NCBI RefSeq assembly: GCF_002799245.1
Contig: NZ_NEQV01000002.1
Location: forward strand, 930,001 to 994,000
From: Stenotrophomonas maltophilia
GTDB taxonomy: Bacteria; Pseudomonadota; Gammaproteobacteria; Xanthomonadales; Xanthomonadaceae
Direction: 5' to 3'
DNA: 64,000 nucleotides
The translations under genes and the position numbers were made by a program. The notes beneath the pieces are model-generated. The model was not told the origin of the DNA and did not search any database. It saw nothing but the letters and a program-made list of their open reading frames with translations. Positions 44,088-51,673 of this stretch are shown here, one piece after another. Position 1 is the first letter of the stretch, and the number at the start of each line of letters is the position of its first letter.

Positions 44088-44849
44088 ATGCGCCTGAACA
44101 ACAAGATCGCCCTCATCACCGGTGCCAGCGCTGGCATTGGCCGCGCCAGCGCGCTGCGCTTTGCTGCCGAAGGGGCAAGGCTGGTGCTCAATGCGCGGCG
44201 GCCGCAACCGCTGCAGGCACTGGCCGCGCAGATCCGTGCCGCCGGTGGCGAGGTGGTGGTGCATGCCGCCGATGTGGCTGATCCGGCCACGGCACCGGCG
44301 CTGGTGGAACTGGCGCAGCAGTCATTCGGTGGCTTGGACATCGCGCTCAACAATGCGGGCATGCTTGGCCCCGGTGTGCCGGCAGCGGAGTTCCCGGTGG
44401 ATGCGTGGCGCGAGGTGATGGCCACCAATCTCGATGCCGCCTTCCATGCCGCACGCGCCCAGTTGCCGGCATTGCTGGCACGCGGCGGTGGCTCGCTGGT
44501 GTTTGTCGGCACCTTCGTCGGCCATACCGTGGGATTCCCCGGCATGGCGGCCTATGCGTCGAGCAAGGCCGGACTGATCGGCCTGAGCCAGGTGATCGCC
44601 GCCGAGTACGGTGCGCGTGGCGTGCGCAGCAACGTGCTGCTGCCCGGCGGAACCGATACCGAGATGGGCCGGCAGGCCGCACCGACCGGCGATGCGCGTG
44701 ACTTTGTGCGCTCGCTGCACGCGCTCAAGCGCATGGCCGAGCCGGAGGAGATCGCCAATGCGGCGTTGTTCCTGGCCAGCGATGAAAGCAGTTTCGTTAC
44801 CGGTACCGCGATGCGCGTGGAGGGTGGGGTGTCGATCACCCGTACCTGA
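44088..44849 (+). CDS. SDR family oxidoreductase
   Basis: A 253-residue classical short-chain dehydrogenase. TGASAGIG at 11-18 is the cofactor motif, NNAG follows near residue 86, and the catalytic YASSK (Tyr-x-x-x-Lys) is near residue 160. An Arg after the second strand (NARRP) favours NADP. The substrate is not evident; close relatives are often called glucose or 3-oxoacyl reductases by default. It is divergent from the ada-like gene. The ATG at 44088 matches the family start. Confidence 0.93.
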   Translation: MRLNNKIALITGASAGIGRASALRFAAEGARLVLNARRPQPLQALAAQIRAAGGEVVVHAADVADPATAPALVELAQQSFGGLDIALNNAGMLGPGVPAAEFPVDAWREVMATNLDAAFHAARAQLPALLARGGGSLVFVGTFVGHTVGFPGMAAYASSKAGLIGLSQVIAAEYGARGVRSNVLLPGGTDTEMGRQAAPTGDARDFVRSLHALKRMAEPEEIANAALFLASDESSFVTGTAMRVEGGVSITRT

Positions 44850-45066
44850 GCCGGGTCACGTGTGCGGCCAGTCGCGGAAAGGCCACTTCGGCGTCAGAGG
44901 GCACGGCGCACCCGCAGCTCGTGTTGCATCGGGTTCCGGGCGTGTGCGGGCCGCCGCAGCAAGCCGGTTTGTACACACGCCGTTGCCGCGGGACTGACCC
45001 GTGGATTACCCGCCAGCCTCTAGCGTGGCGCACAGCGTTGGCCTGCCGCCGGCGAGGGAAAACCCA

Positions 45067-45237
45067 ATGAATGAGCGAGACAAGGACCAGGACCCGAAGC
45101 AGGGTGTGCAGGAAAGCCGCCAGGACAGGCAGCAGGATGAAGTAGCCAAGCAGCGGCCTGGGCAGCGCGATCAGCAGGTGCGCGATGCACATTCGCGCAG
45201 TCCCCGGCGCAAGGATGGGGGCGGGGAACCCGGCTGA
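45067..45237 (+). CDS. Possible small hydrophilic protein
   Basis: A 56-residue open frame rich in Gln, Arg, Asp and Lys with almost no hydrophobic residues (MNERDKDQDPKQGVQESRQD at the start). GAGGGAAAA lies before the ATG. It may be an intrinsically disordered stress protein. The opposite strand has longer open frames of poor composition. No family recognised. Confidence 0.4.
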   Translation: MNERDKDQDPKQGVQESRQDRQQDEVAKQRPGQRDQQVRDAHSRSPRRKDGGGEPG

Positions 45238-45254
45238 GGCGCACTCCGGGCAAG

Positions 45255-45285
45255 AAAAAACCCGCAGATCGCGAAGATCTGCGGG
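45255..45285 (-). terminator. Terminator of tRNA-Ala
   Basis: On the minus strand CCCGCAGATC-TTCGC-GATCTGCGGG is followed by six T residues. Confidence 0.92.
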
Positions 45286-45299
45286 TTCTTTCCGAATAG

Positions 45300-45375
<76 letters not shown>

Positions 45376-45388
45376 ACGGCAGGACTTC

Positions 45389-45417
45389 AGTGTAGCGCTG
45401 CCTGCCAGGCTTGCCAA
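45389..45417 (-). promoter_or_regulatory. Promoter of tRNA-Ala
   Basis: On the minus strand TTGGCA (45417-45412) and TACACT (45394-45389) are separated by 17 bases. Confidence 0.7.
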
Positions 45418-45469
45418 GCGCCGGGCCGGGACGGCGGCAGGTGTGGATCCACCGCCGTCCCATGCGGGT

Positions 45470-46258
45470 TCAGGCCAGGGCCTGGCGCAGCAGGACGCCC
45501 GCGCGCTGGACCGCCATGCCGGTGGATGCGGCCACGCCCTGCAGGTGGATGCAGGCGTGGATCATCCCCGGCAGCCGCTCCAGCGTGCAGTCGATACCTG
45601 CCGTCTGCAGCCGCCGCGCGTACTGCTCGGCCTCATCACGCAGCGGGTCGTGTTCGCAGCTGAGCACGGAGGCCGGCGCCAGGCCATGCAGGTCTGTTGC
45701 GTGGGCCGGCGAGGCCAGTGCCTGCGGCGGGTGCCGATCGCCAAGATACGCCTGCCAGCAACGCTGCATCAGTTCGGCGCTGAGGTAGTAGCCATGGGCG
45801 TAGTCGCGGTAGGAGTCGCTGCCCATCCCGGCATCGAGTGCCGGGTACAGCAGCAGCTGGTGGCACGGTTGCGGCAGGCCGAGATCGCGCAGCAGCAGGC
45901 AGCAGGCGGCGGCGAGATTGCCACCGGCGCTGTCGCCACCGATCGCCAGGCGCTGCGGGTCCAGGCCCAGGCCCTCGGCGTTGGCCTGCAACCACTGCCA
46001 GGCGTCGGCGACGTCGTGCAGCGGCACCGGGAACGGATGTTCCGGCGCGAGCCGGTAGCCGACCGCGGCGATCACGCAGCCGCTGGCATTGGCCAATGCA
46101 CGGCAAGGGCCGTCATAGACCGCCAGTGAACACTGGAACCAGCCGCCACCGTGGGCGAACAGCAGGGCCGGTGCCGGACCATCGCGCAGCCCTTCCGGTG
46201 TATAGAGGCGGACTTCCAGCGCATGCCCATCGCGTGCGATCAGCGTGTGCTCGACCAC
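45470..46258 (-). CDS. Alpha/beta hydrolase, HSL-type esterase (frame shifted before its N-terminus)
   Basis: The intact frame codes for 262 residues with the hormone-sensitive-lipase signs: HGGG oxyanion motif (near residue 36), the nucleophile elbow GDSAGG, a late Asp in CEHDPLRDE, and a His in [11 protein letters not shown] family member would be about 310 residues. The missing N-terminus is present upstream in another frame from ATG 46395, which has a strong AGGAGG. One extra C in the run at 46273-46276 would join the two (LPQLQGV to [10 protein letters not shown]). As it stands, GTG 46258 is the best start of the intact frame. It could be a recent pseudogene, a sequencing error, or a truncated esterase. 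Confidence 0.8.
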   Translation of the reverse strand: MVEHTLIARDGHALEVRLYTPEGLRDGPAPALLFAHGGGWFQCSLAVYDGPCRALANASGCVIAAVGYRLAPEHPFPVPLHDVADAWQWLQANAEGLGLDPQRLAIGGDSAGGNLAAACCLLLRDLGLPQPCHQLLLYPALDAGMGSDSYRDYAHGYYLSAELMQRCWQAYLGDRHPPQALASPAHATDLHGLAPASVLSCEHDPLRDEAEQYARRLQTAGIDCTLERLPGMIHACIHLQGVAASTGMAVQRAGVLLRQALA

Positions 46259-46395
46259 ATGTGCGATGCGCTGGGGACGCCCTGCAGTTGCGGCAGCGCC
46301 GTTTCGCTGATTGCGCGCAGTTCGCGCAGGTCGACCGGCAGCGGATGGGCCGCGACAGCATCGACGAACTGCTGCAGCGCTGGTTCAAGCAACAT
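46240..46395 (-). pseudogene. Out-of-frame N-terminal part of the HSL-type esterase
   Basis: From ATG 46395 the frame reads MLLEPALQQFVDAVAAHPLP and then an HSL-type N-terminal helix for about 40 residues before running to a TGA at 46242-46240. The start has AGGAGG seven bases upstream and overlaps the preceding hydrolase gene by 11 bases, a typical translational-coupling layout. This supports it as the true original start of the gene. Confidence 0.7.
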
Positions 46396-47278
46396 GACGC
46401 GCCTCCTGCAGGAACGGCAGCAGCTGCGCCAGGAACGCCTGCGGGGCTTCTTCCATGATGAAGTGGCCACAGCCCGGCACGATGCTGCCGCGCACGTTGT
46501 CGGCGTGCGGTTGCAGGGTCAGCATCGGTGCATCGGCGGTGGCGTGCTCGGCGCCGATCGCCAGTACCGGCATCGCCAGCCGGCGCTGCGCACGTTCCTT
46601 GTTCTGGCGGATCGTCTCCGGAATCGCGCGGTACCAGGCGAAGCCCGCGCGCAGCGCGCCGGGGCGGCTGTAGGCTGCGATGTAGGTGTCGGCTGCCACC
46701 GCGTCGCGGCGGTACGACCAGCGGTCGAACATGAACTCCAGATAGGCGCGTTCGCGCCCGCTGATCAGTGCTTCAGGCAGGTCGGCCACCTGGTTGAACA
46801 TGAAGTGCCAGAGGAAGATGTTGTCGGCCGGTGCGGCGAAGATGCCCGGTTCCGGTGCCAGGCCGGGAATCACCGCCTCGGTGACTGCCAGCTGGCGCAC
46901 CGCCTGCGGTTGGTCGCTGGCCAGTGCATAGGCGATCCACATGCCGATGTCATGGCCAACCACCTGGTAACGATCGTGGCCCAGCGCCAGCATGGTCTGG
47001 TGCAGGACGGCGGCGGCGCTGCCGGTGTCGTAGCCGTGGGCGGGGCGATCGGATTCGCCGATGCCTGGCGGATCCACGGCAATTGCTTCGAAGCCGGCCT
47101 CGGCCAGGGCGTGGAGTACATGGCGCCAGGCGTACCAGGTCTGTGGCCAGCCGGGGATCAGCAGCACGGGTTCACCGTGACCCGCGGACACGCAATGCAC
47201 GCGCTGGCCATCGATGCGCAGATAGTGGTGGCGCAGGGAAGCATCGCCGGCAGTGCCAGCGGAAAGGGAAGTGGTCAT
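46385..47278 (-). CDS. Alpha/beta hydrolase, epoxide hydrolase-like
   Basis: A 297-residue alpha/beta hydrolase. LIPGWPQTWYAWRHVL holds the H/Q-G-x-P oxyanion motif typical of epoxide hydrolases and dehalogenases. The nucleophile elbow VGHDIGMWIAYA has Asp as the nucleophile, arguing for an epoxide hydrolase or dehalogenase rather than an esterase. The C-terminal PGCGHFIMEEAPQAF holds the catalytic His. It is upstream of and overlapping the HSL-type esterase gene, and downstream of the isomerase gene by about 20 bases, so three genes may form an operon. Confidence 0.88.
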   Translation of the reverse strand: MTTSLSAGTAGDASLRHHYLRIDGQRVHCVSAGHGEPVLLIPGWPQTWYAWRHVLHALAEAGFEAIAVDPPGIGESDRPAHGYDTGSAAAVLHQTMLALGHDRYQVVGHDIGMWIAYALASDQPQAVRQLAVTEAVIPGLAPEPGIFAAPADNIFLWHFMFNQVADLPEALISGRERAYLEFMFDRWSYRRDAVAADTYIAAYSRPGALRAGFAWYRAIPETIRQNKERAQRRLAMPVLAIGAEHATADAPMLTLQPHADNVRGSIVPGCGHFIMEEAPQAFLAQLLPFLQEARHVA

Positions 47279-47299
47279 GGGGGAGCGCTCTGTCGGGGC

Positions 47300-48355
47300 T
47301 CAGGCGATGCCGAGCATGTGCTGCATCTGTTCGGTGCTGATCGGTGCACCGGCGAAGTCGTCGAAAATCTTGTCGGTGACCGGAATGATGTGATCGCGGA
47401 TGAAGGCCGCACCTTCGCGCGCGCCGGCTTCCTGGTCCTTCAGGCAGCACTCCCATTCCAGCGTTGCCCAGCCCTGGTAGTCGTACTGGGCCAGCTTGGA
47501 GAAGATCGACTTGAAGTCGACCTGGCCATCGCCCAGCGAGCGGAAGCGGCCGGCACGTTCGGTCCAGTCGGCATAGCCGCCATAGATGCCCTGGCGGCCG
47601 CTGGGGCGGAACTCCGCATCCTTGACGTGGAACATGCGGATCAGCGGGTGGTAGATATCCAGGTACTGCAGGTAGTCCAGCTGCTGCAGCACGAAATGGC
47701 TGGGATCGAACAGGATGCGGCAGCGCTCGTGCTGGCCGACGCGTTCGAAGAAGCGCTCGAAGCTGGTGCCGTCATGCAGATCCTCGCTGGGGTGGATCTC
47801 GTAGCAGAGGTTGATGCCGTTGTCTTCGCAGGTATCGAGGATCGGCCGCCAACGGCGCGCCAGTTCGTCGAAGGCGGCATCGATCAGGCCTGGCGGGCGC
47901 TGCGGGAACGGGAACAGGTAGGGCCAGGCGAAGGAGCCCGAGAAGGTGCCCATGTCCTGCAGGCCCAGCCGGCGCGAGGCGCGGGCAGCCAGGTGCAGCT
48001 GCTGCTGCGCCCATTCGGTGCGGGCCTGCGGATTGCCGCGCAGTGCCTCTGGCGCGAAGCCATCGCAGAGTTCGTCGTAGGCCGGATGCACGGCGACCAG
48101 CTGGCCGAGGATGTGGGTGGTCAGCTCACTGACCTGCAGGCCGTGCTCGGCGAGGGTGCCACGGATGTCGTCGCAGTAATCCTGGCTGTCGGCAGCAGTG
48201 GCCAGGTCGAACAGGCGTGCGTCCCACGCGGGAATCTGCAGGGCCTTGAAGCCGTGGCCTGCGGCCCACGCGGCGATGCCGGCAAGGCTGTTGAACGGGG
48301 CCTGGTCGCCGGCGAACTGCGCCAGGTGCAGGCTGGGGCCCTTGAGGGTCTGCAT
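47300..48355 (-). CDS. Sugar phosphate isomerase/epimerase (xylose isomerase-like TIM barrel)
   Basis: A 351-residue AP endonuclease-2/xylose isomerase-like TIM barrel. Metal-binding segments are visible: NGINLCYEIHPSEDLHD with Glu, CRILFDPSHFVL with Asp and His, FHVKDAEF with His-x-x-Asp, and the late WATLEWECCLKD with Glu. ATG 48355 is preceded by GGAG at proper spacing. Such proteins often act in inositol or other sugar catabolism. The palindromic operator at 48371 lies just upstream, so expression is likely controlled by the divergent TetR regulator. Confidence 0.9.
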   Translation of the reverse strand: MQTLKGPSLHLAQFAGDQAPFNSLAGIAAWAAGHGFKALQIPAWDARLFDLATAADSQDYCDDIRGTLAEHGLQVSELTTHILGQLVAVHPAYDELCDGFAPEALRGNPQARTEWAQQQLHLAARASRRLGLQDMGTFSGSFAWPYLFPFPQRPPGLIDAAFDELARRWRPILDTCEDNGINLCYEIHPSEDLHDGTSFERFFERVGQHERCRILFDPSHFVLQQLDYLQYLDIYHPLIRMFHVKDAEFRPSGRQGIYGGYADWTERAGRFRSLGDGQVDFKSIFSKLAQYDYQGWATLEWECCLKDQEAGAREGAAFIRDHIIPVTDKIFDDFAGAPISTEQMQHMLGIA

Positions 48356-48370
48356 GTGTTGCTCCAATTG

Positions 48371-48386
48371 TTTGTCGGTCGACAAA
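48371..48386. promoter_or_regulatory. Palindromic operator between the isomerase operon and tetR
   Basis: TTTGTCG-GT-CGACAAA, a perfect 7+2+7 inverted repeat. It is 15 bases upstream of the isomerase ATG and about 70 before the tetR ATG, so a bound regulator would block at least the isomerase operon. A TACACT at 48424-48429 may be the -10 of tetR. Confidence 0.7.
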
Positions 48387-48456
48387 GAATAGGCGCGTGT
48401 CTCGCGGCGGTCAACACCCGCGCTACACTGCGCGCTTCAACAAGGCAGGCAGGCAG

Positions 48457-49038
48457 ATGGCAGGGCGACCGCGCGAATTCGACAGGGACCAGGCGTTGCG
48501 CAAGGCGATGCTGCTGTTCTGGCAGCACGGCTACGAAGGCACGTCGATGTCGGCACTGGTCGAAGCACTGGGCATCGCCTCGGCACGCATCTACGCCGCG
48601 TTCGGCAGCAAGGAGCAGTTGTTCCGCGAAGCCGTTGCGCTGTACGAAGAAGGCGAGGGCGGCTTCGCGCCGCGCGCGCTGGAGCAGGCAACGCTGCGAG
48701 AGGCGATCGGTTCGATGCTGCGTGAAGCGGTGTTGACCTACACCCGGCGTGGGCGCCCCCATGGCTGCCTGGTGGTGTCCTCGGCCAGCAGTGTCTCGCC
48801 GGATGGCGAAGGCGTGCGGGATTGGTTGGCCAGCCATCGCCGCCAGCGCACGGCGGCGATCATCGCGCGGCTGCAGCAGGCGCAGGCCGATGGCGAACTC
48901 CCCGCCGGGGCAGCAGTGCAGGCGCTGGGCGACCATTTCGCCACGGTGCTGCACGGCATTTCGGTACAGGCCCGCGATGGCGTCGGCCGCGAGCGGCTGC
49001 TGGCGATGGTCGATGTGGCGCTGAGCCCGCTGCCCTGA
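48457..49038 (+). CDS. TetR family transcriptional regulator (divergent from isomerase operon)
   Basis: A 193-residue regulator. The N-terminal HTH covers about residues 7-60 (GRPREFDRDQALRKAMLLFW and GTSMSALVEALGIASARIYAAFGSKEQLF), typical of the AcuR/YcdC-like TetR subgroup. The C-terminal helical domain probably binds a small molecule. It is divergent from the isomerase-hydrolase-esterase operon with the palindrome between them, so self- and operon-repression is the likely mode. Confidence 0.93.
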   Translation: MAGRPREFDRDQALRKAMLLFWQHGYEGTSMSALVEALGIASARIYAAFGSKEQLFREAVALYEEGEGGFAPRALEQATLREAIGSMLREAVLTYTRRGRPHGCLVVSSASSVSPDGEGVRDWLASHRRQRTAAIIARLQQAQADGELPAGAAVQALGDHFATVLHGISVQARDGVGRERLLAMVDVALSPLP

Positions 49039-49043
49039 GATCC

Positions 49044-49084
49044 GGGGTCAGATCCGTTTTCCCTTGGAAAGCGGATCTGACCAC
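49044..49084. repeat. GGGGTCAGATCC palindrome, copy 3
   Basis: Arms GGGGTCAGATCCGTTTTCC and GGAAAGCGGATCTGACCAC, with two mismatches and loop CTT. It begins 5 bases after the tetR stop and may be its terminator. Confidence 0.85.
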
Positions 49085-49173
49085 AAGCGGTGAACGGGGT
49101 GGCCAGGACTGTGCCGAATACGCCTTAATCCCCTCCGTCCCCTTTCGCGCAACGAAATCGTAACAATTTGGGG

Positions 49174-49179
49174 GATAAT
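49174..49179 (+). promoter_or_regulatory. Possible -10 of the TonB receptor gene
   Basis: GATAAT preceded by TTGGGG lies 75 bases before the likely ATG. No good -35 is seen at 17 bases, so an activator or another sigma factor may be needed. Confidence 0.4.
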
Positions 49180-49254
49180 GGCCGCTTGCGCAGTTCTCCT
49201 CCTTTTTGCCGCCCGGCTCGCGCAGGCCGCACGGACGCCTCCTCAGAGCATTTC

Positions 49255-51585
49255 ATGCCCTCCCATTCCGATTCCCGCCGCCTGTCGGGTATGTCGTCTT
49301 CCTTCGTTTCCTTCCGCCGCCATCCGCTGGCCCTGGCCTGTGCCGGCCTGGCCCTGGTCGGCAGCTTCGGTGCCGCCGCGCAGGACAGCGCGCCGACCCC
49401 GACCGGGCTGGACACCATCACCGTGACCGCCGAACACCGTGAGCAGAACCTGCAGGAAGTGCCGGTCTCGGTCGGCGTGGTGCAGGGCGAGCGCATGCGC
49501 GACTTCACCGCCGGCGGCGACGACACCCTGCTGGCGCTGTCCGGCCGCGTGCCGAGCCTGTATGCGGAAACCACCACCGGCCGCATCTTCCCGCGCTTCT
49601 ACATCCGCGGCCTGGGCAACATCGACTTCTACCTGGGTGCCTCGCAGCCGGTGTCGATCATCCAGGACGACGTGGTGCTGGAACATGTGGTGCTGAAGTC
49701 CAACCCGGTCTATGACGTGGACCAGGTGGAAGTGCTGCGCGGCCCGCAGGGCTCGCTGTTCGGCCGCAACACCACCGCCGGCATCATCAAGTTCGACACG
49801 CTGAAGCCGACCCAGGAATACACCGGGCGCGTCAGCGCCAGCTACGCGACCTACAACAGCGTATCGATCGACGGTGGCTTCGGCGGCCCGATCAACGACG
49901 TTGCCGCCTTCCGCGTGTCGGCGCTGTACCAGCACCGCGACGACTACGTCGACAACACCTACAAGGGCCCGAGCGCCGACGGCACGGTCAGCCCGAAGAA
50001 GAACGCCATGGGCGGCTTCGATGACCGCAATGTGCGCGCGCAGCTGCTGCTGACCCCCAGCGACCAGTTCTCGATCCTGGCCTCGGCCCATGCCCGTGAC
50101 TACGAAGGCACCTCGACCCTGTTCCTGCGCGGTGCGCTGACCAAGGGCTCGAACAAGACCGACGTGCCGCGTGACAAGGTCGCCTACGACGAAGCCGACA
50201 ACAATCCGCAGGCCTACAAGACCTACGGCGGTTCGGTGAAGGCGCGTTACGACTTCGGTGCGATCGACTTCACCTCGATCACTGCCTACGAGACCACTTC
50301 CGGCTACAGCCGAGGCGACACCGACGGCGGCGCCGCGGTGAACTTCCCGGTCAATGGCGTGCCGAACGGTTACGGCCAGTCGATGGGCCGCATCCGCGAC
50401 CTGGACCAGTGGACCCAGGAGTTCCGCCTGGCCAGCCATGACGACAGCGCGCTGCAGTGGCAGGCCGGTGCGTTCTACTTCAACGGCAGCGACACCACCG
50501 ACTTCTACCAGCGCGCGTGGTTCCTGCAGGGCGCGGCACGCAACCCGAACAACTGGGTGCGCCTGCGCAACAAGAACACCTCCTGGGCTGGTTTCGGCCA
50601 GCTGAGCTACGCCTTCACCGACAAGTTCACCGTCACTGCCGGCCTGCGCCAGACCAAGGACGAGAAGCACACCCGCCTGCTGAAGACGGCTGACACCGCT
50701 GCCGGCGCGGTTACCTACAAGGGCCGCACCGACGTCAAGATGTCCGACACCACCCCGAGCTGGGATCTGAGCGCGATGTATCAGATCACGCCGGACGTGA
50801 GCGTCTACGCCAAGGTTGCCCGCGGCTTCCGCGGCCCGACCATCCAGGGCCGTTCGGCGGTGTTCAACGCCGACTTCACCACTGCCGATTCCGAGACCAT
50901 CCTGTCCTGGGAAGCGGGCGTGAAGAGCAGCCTGTGGGACAACCGCCTGCGCCTGAACGCCACTGCGTTCACCTACACCGTCAATGACATCCAGCTCAAC
51001 GGCAACGATTCGGACGGCAATGGCGTGCTGTTCAACGCCGACAAGGCCAAGGCCTACGGCTTCGAAGCGGACATGGAACTGCGCCCGATCCCGAACCTGA
51101 CCCTGAGCGCCGGCCTGAGCCTGCTGCACAGCGAGATCAAGGACAAGCGCGTCTACGCGCAGGTCTGCGGCCTCAACGGGCAGGTGGTGTGCACGGTGAA
51201 TGACCCGACCATCAAGGTCGGTGCCAACACCTTCGCGCAGATCGACGGCAATCCGCTGCCGAACGCGCCGAAGTACAACGTGAACCTGGCCGCCCGTTAC
51301 GACTTCCCGGTCAGCGACGCCGGCACCATGTTCGTTTCCACCGACTGGAACAAGCAGGGTTACACCAGCTTCGTGCTGTACGACAGCAAGGAGTTCAACT
51401 CCAAGGGTGATTTCGAGGGCGGCCTGAAGATCGGCTACTCGGGCAACTACGGTGCCTACGAAGTGGCGCTGTTCGCGCGCAACATCACCAACGAGAAGAA
51501 CCTCAAGGGTGTGATCGAGAACTACATGGCGGCGGTCTACAACGAACCGCGCACCGTCGGTGTCTCGCTGAACATGAACTGGTAA
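49255..51585 (+). CDS. TonB-dependent receptor
   Basis: A 776-residue outer-membrane transporter. A signal peptide is visible around residues 13-42 (hydrophobic ALACAGLALVGSFGAAA). The plug domain lies at about 55-170, with EVPVSVGVV and QVEVLRGPQGSLFGRNTTAG, followed by a 22-strand barrel ending in an aromatic residue (SLNMNW). A TonB box-like DTITVTAE lies just after the signal peptide. The subfamily (EVPVSV plug start, ending without a Cys-rich region) is common in Xanthomonads and sphingomonads. Its substrate could be iron complexes, sugars or other nutrients. Alternative start ATG 49291 is possible. Confidence 0.93.
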   Translation: MPSHSDSRRLSGMSSSFVSFRRHPLALACAGLALVGSFGAAAQDSAPTPTGLDTITVTAEHREQNLQEVPVSVGVVQGERMRDFTAGGDDTLLALSGRVPSLYAETTTGRIFPRFYIRGLGNIDFYLGASQPVSIIQDDVVLEHVVLKSNPVYDVDQVEVLRGPQGSLFGRNTTAGIIKFDTLKPTQEYTGRVSASYATYNSVSIDGGFGGPINDVAAFRVSALYQHRDDYVDNTYKGPSADGTVSPKKNAMGGFDDRNVRAQLLLTPSDQFSILASAHARDYEGTSTLFLRGALTKGSNKTDVPRDKVAYDEADNNPQAYKTYGGSVKARYDFGAIDFTSITAYETTSGYSRGDTDGGAAVNFPVNGVPNGYGQSMGRIRDLDQWTQEFRLASHDDSALQWQAGAFYFNGSDTTDFYQRAWFLQGAARNPNNWVRLRNKNTSWAGFGQLSYAFTDKFTVTAGLRQTKDEKHTRLLKTADTAAGAVTYKGRTDVKMSDTTPSWDLSAMYQITPDVSVYAKVARGFRGPTIQGRSAVFNADFTTADSETILSWEAGVKSSLWDNRLRLNATAFTYTVNDIQLNGNDSDGNGVLFNADKAKAYGFEADMELRPIPNLTLSAGLSLLHSEIKDKRVYAQVCGLNGQVVCTVNDPTIKVGANTFAQIDGNPLPNAPKYNVNLAARYDFPVSDAGTMFVSTDWNKQGYTSFVLYDSKEFNSKGDFEGGLKIGYSGNYGAYEVALFARNITNEKNLKGVIENYMAAVYNEPRTVGVSLNMNW

Positions 51586-51636
51586 TGCATTGTTGCGATG
51601 GCGGGTCGTCCCGCCACCGCACGGCTTGAACGCAGA

Positions 51637-51666
51637 GGGCGGCCCGGTGATCCGGGTCGCCCTTTT
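51637..51666. terminator. Bidirectional terminator after the TonB receptor gene
   Basis: GGGCGGCCCGG-TGAT-CCGGGTCGCCC with one wobble is followed by TTTT. It stands between convergent genes. Confidence 0.82.
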
Positions 51667-51673
51667 CGTTGCC

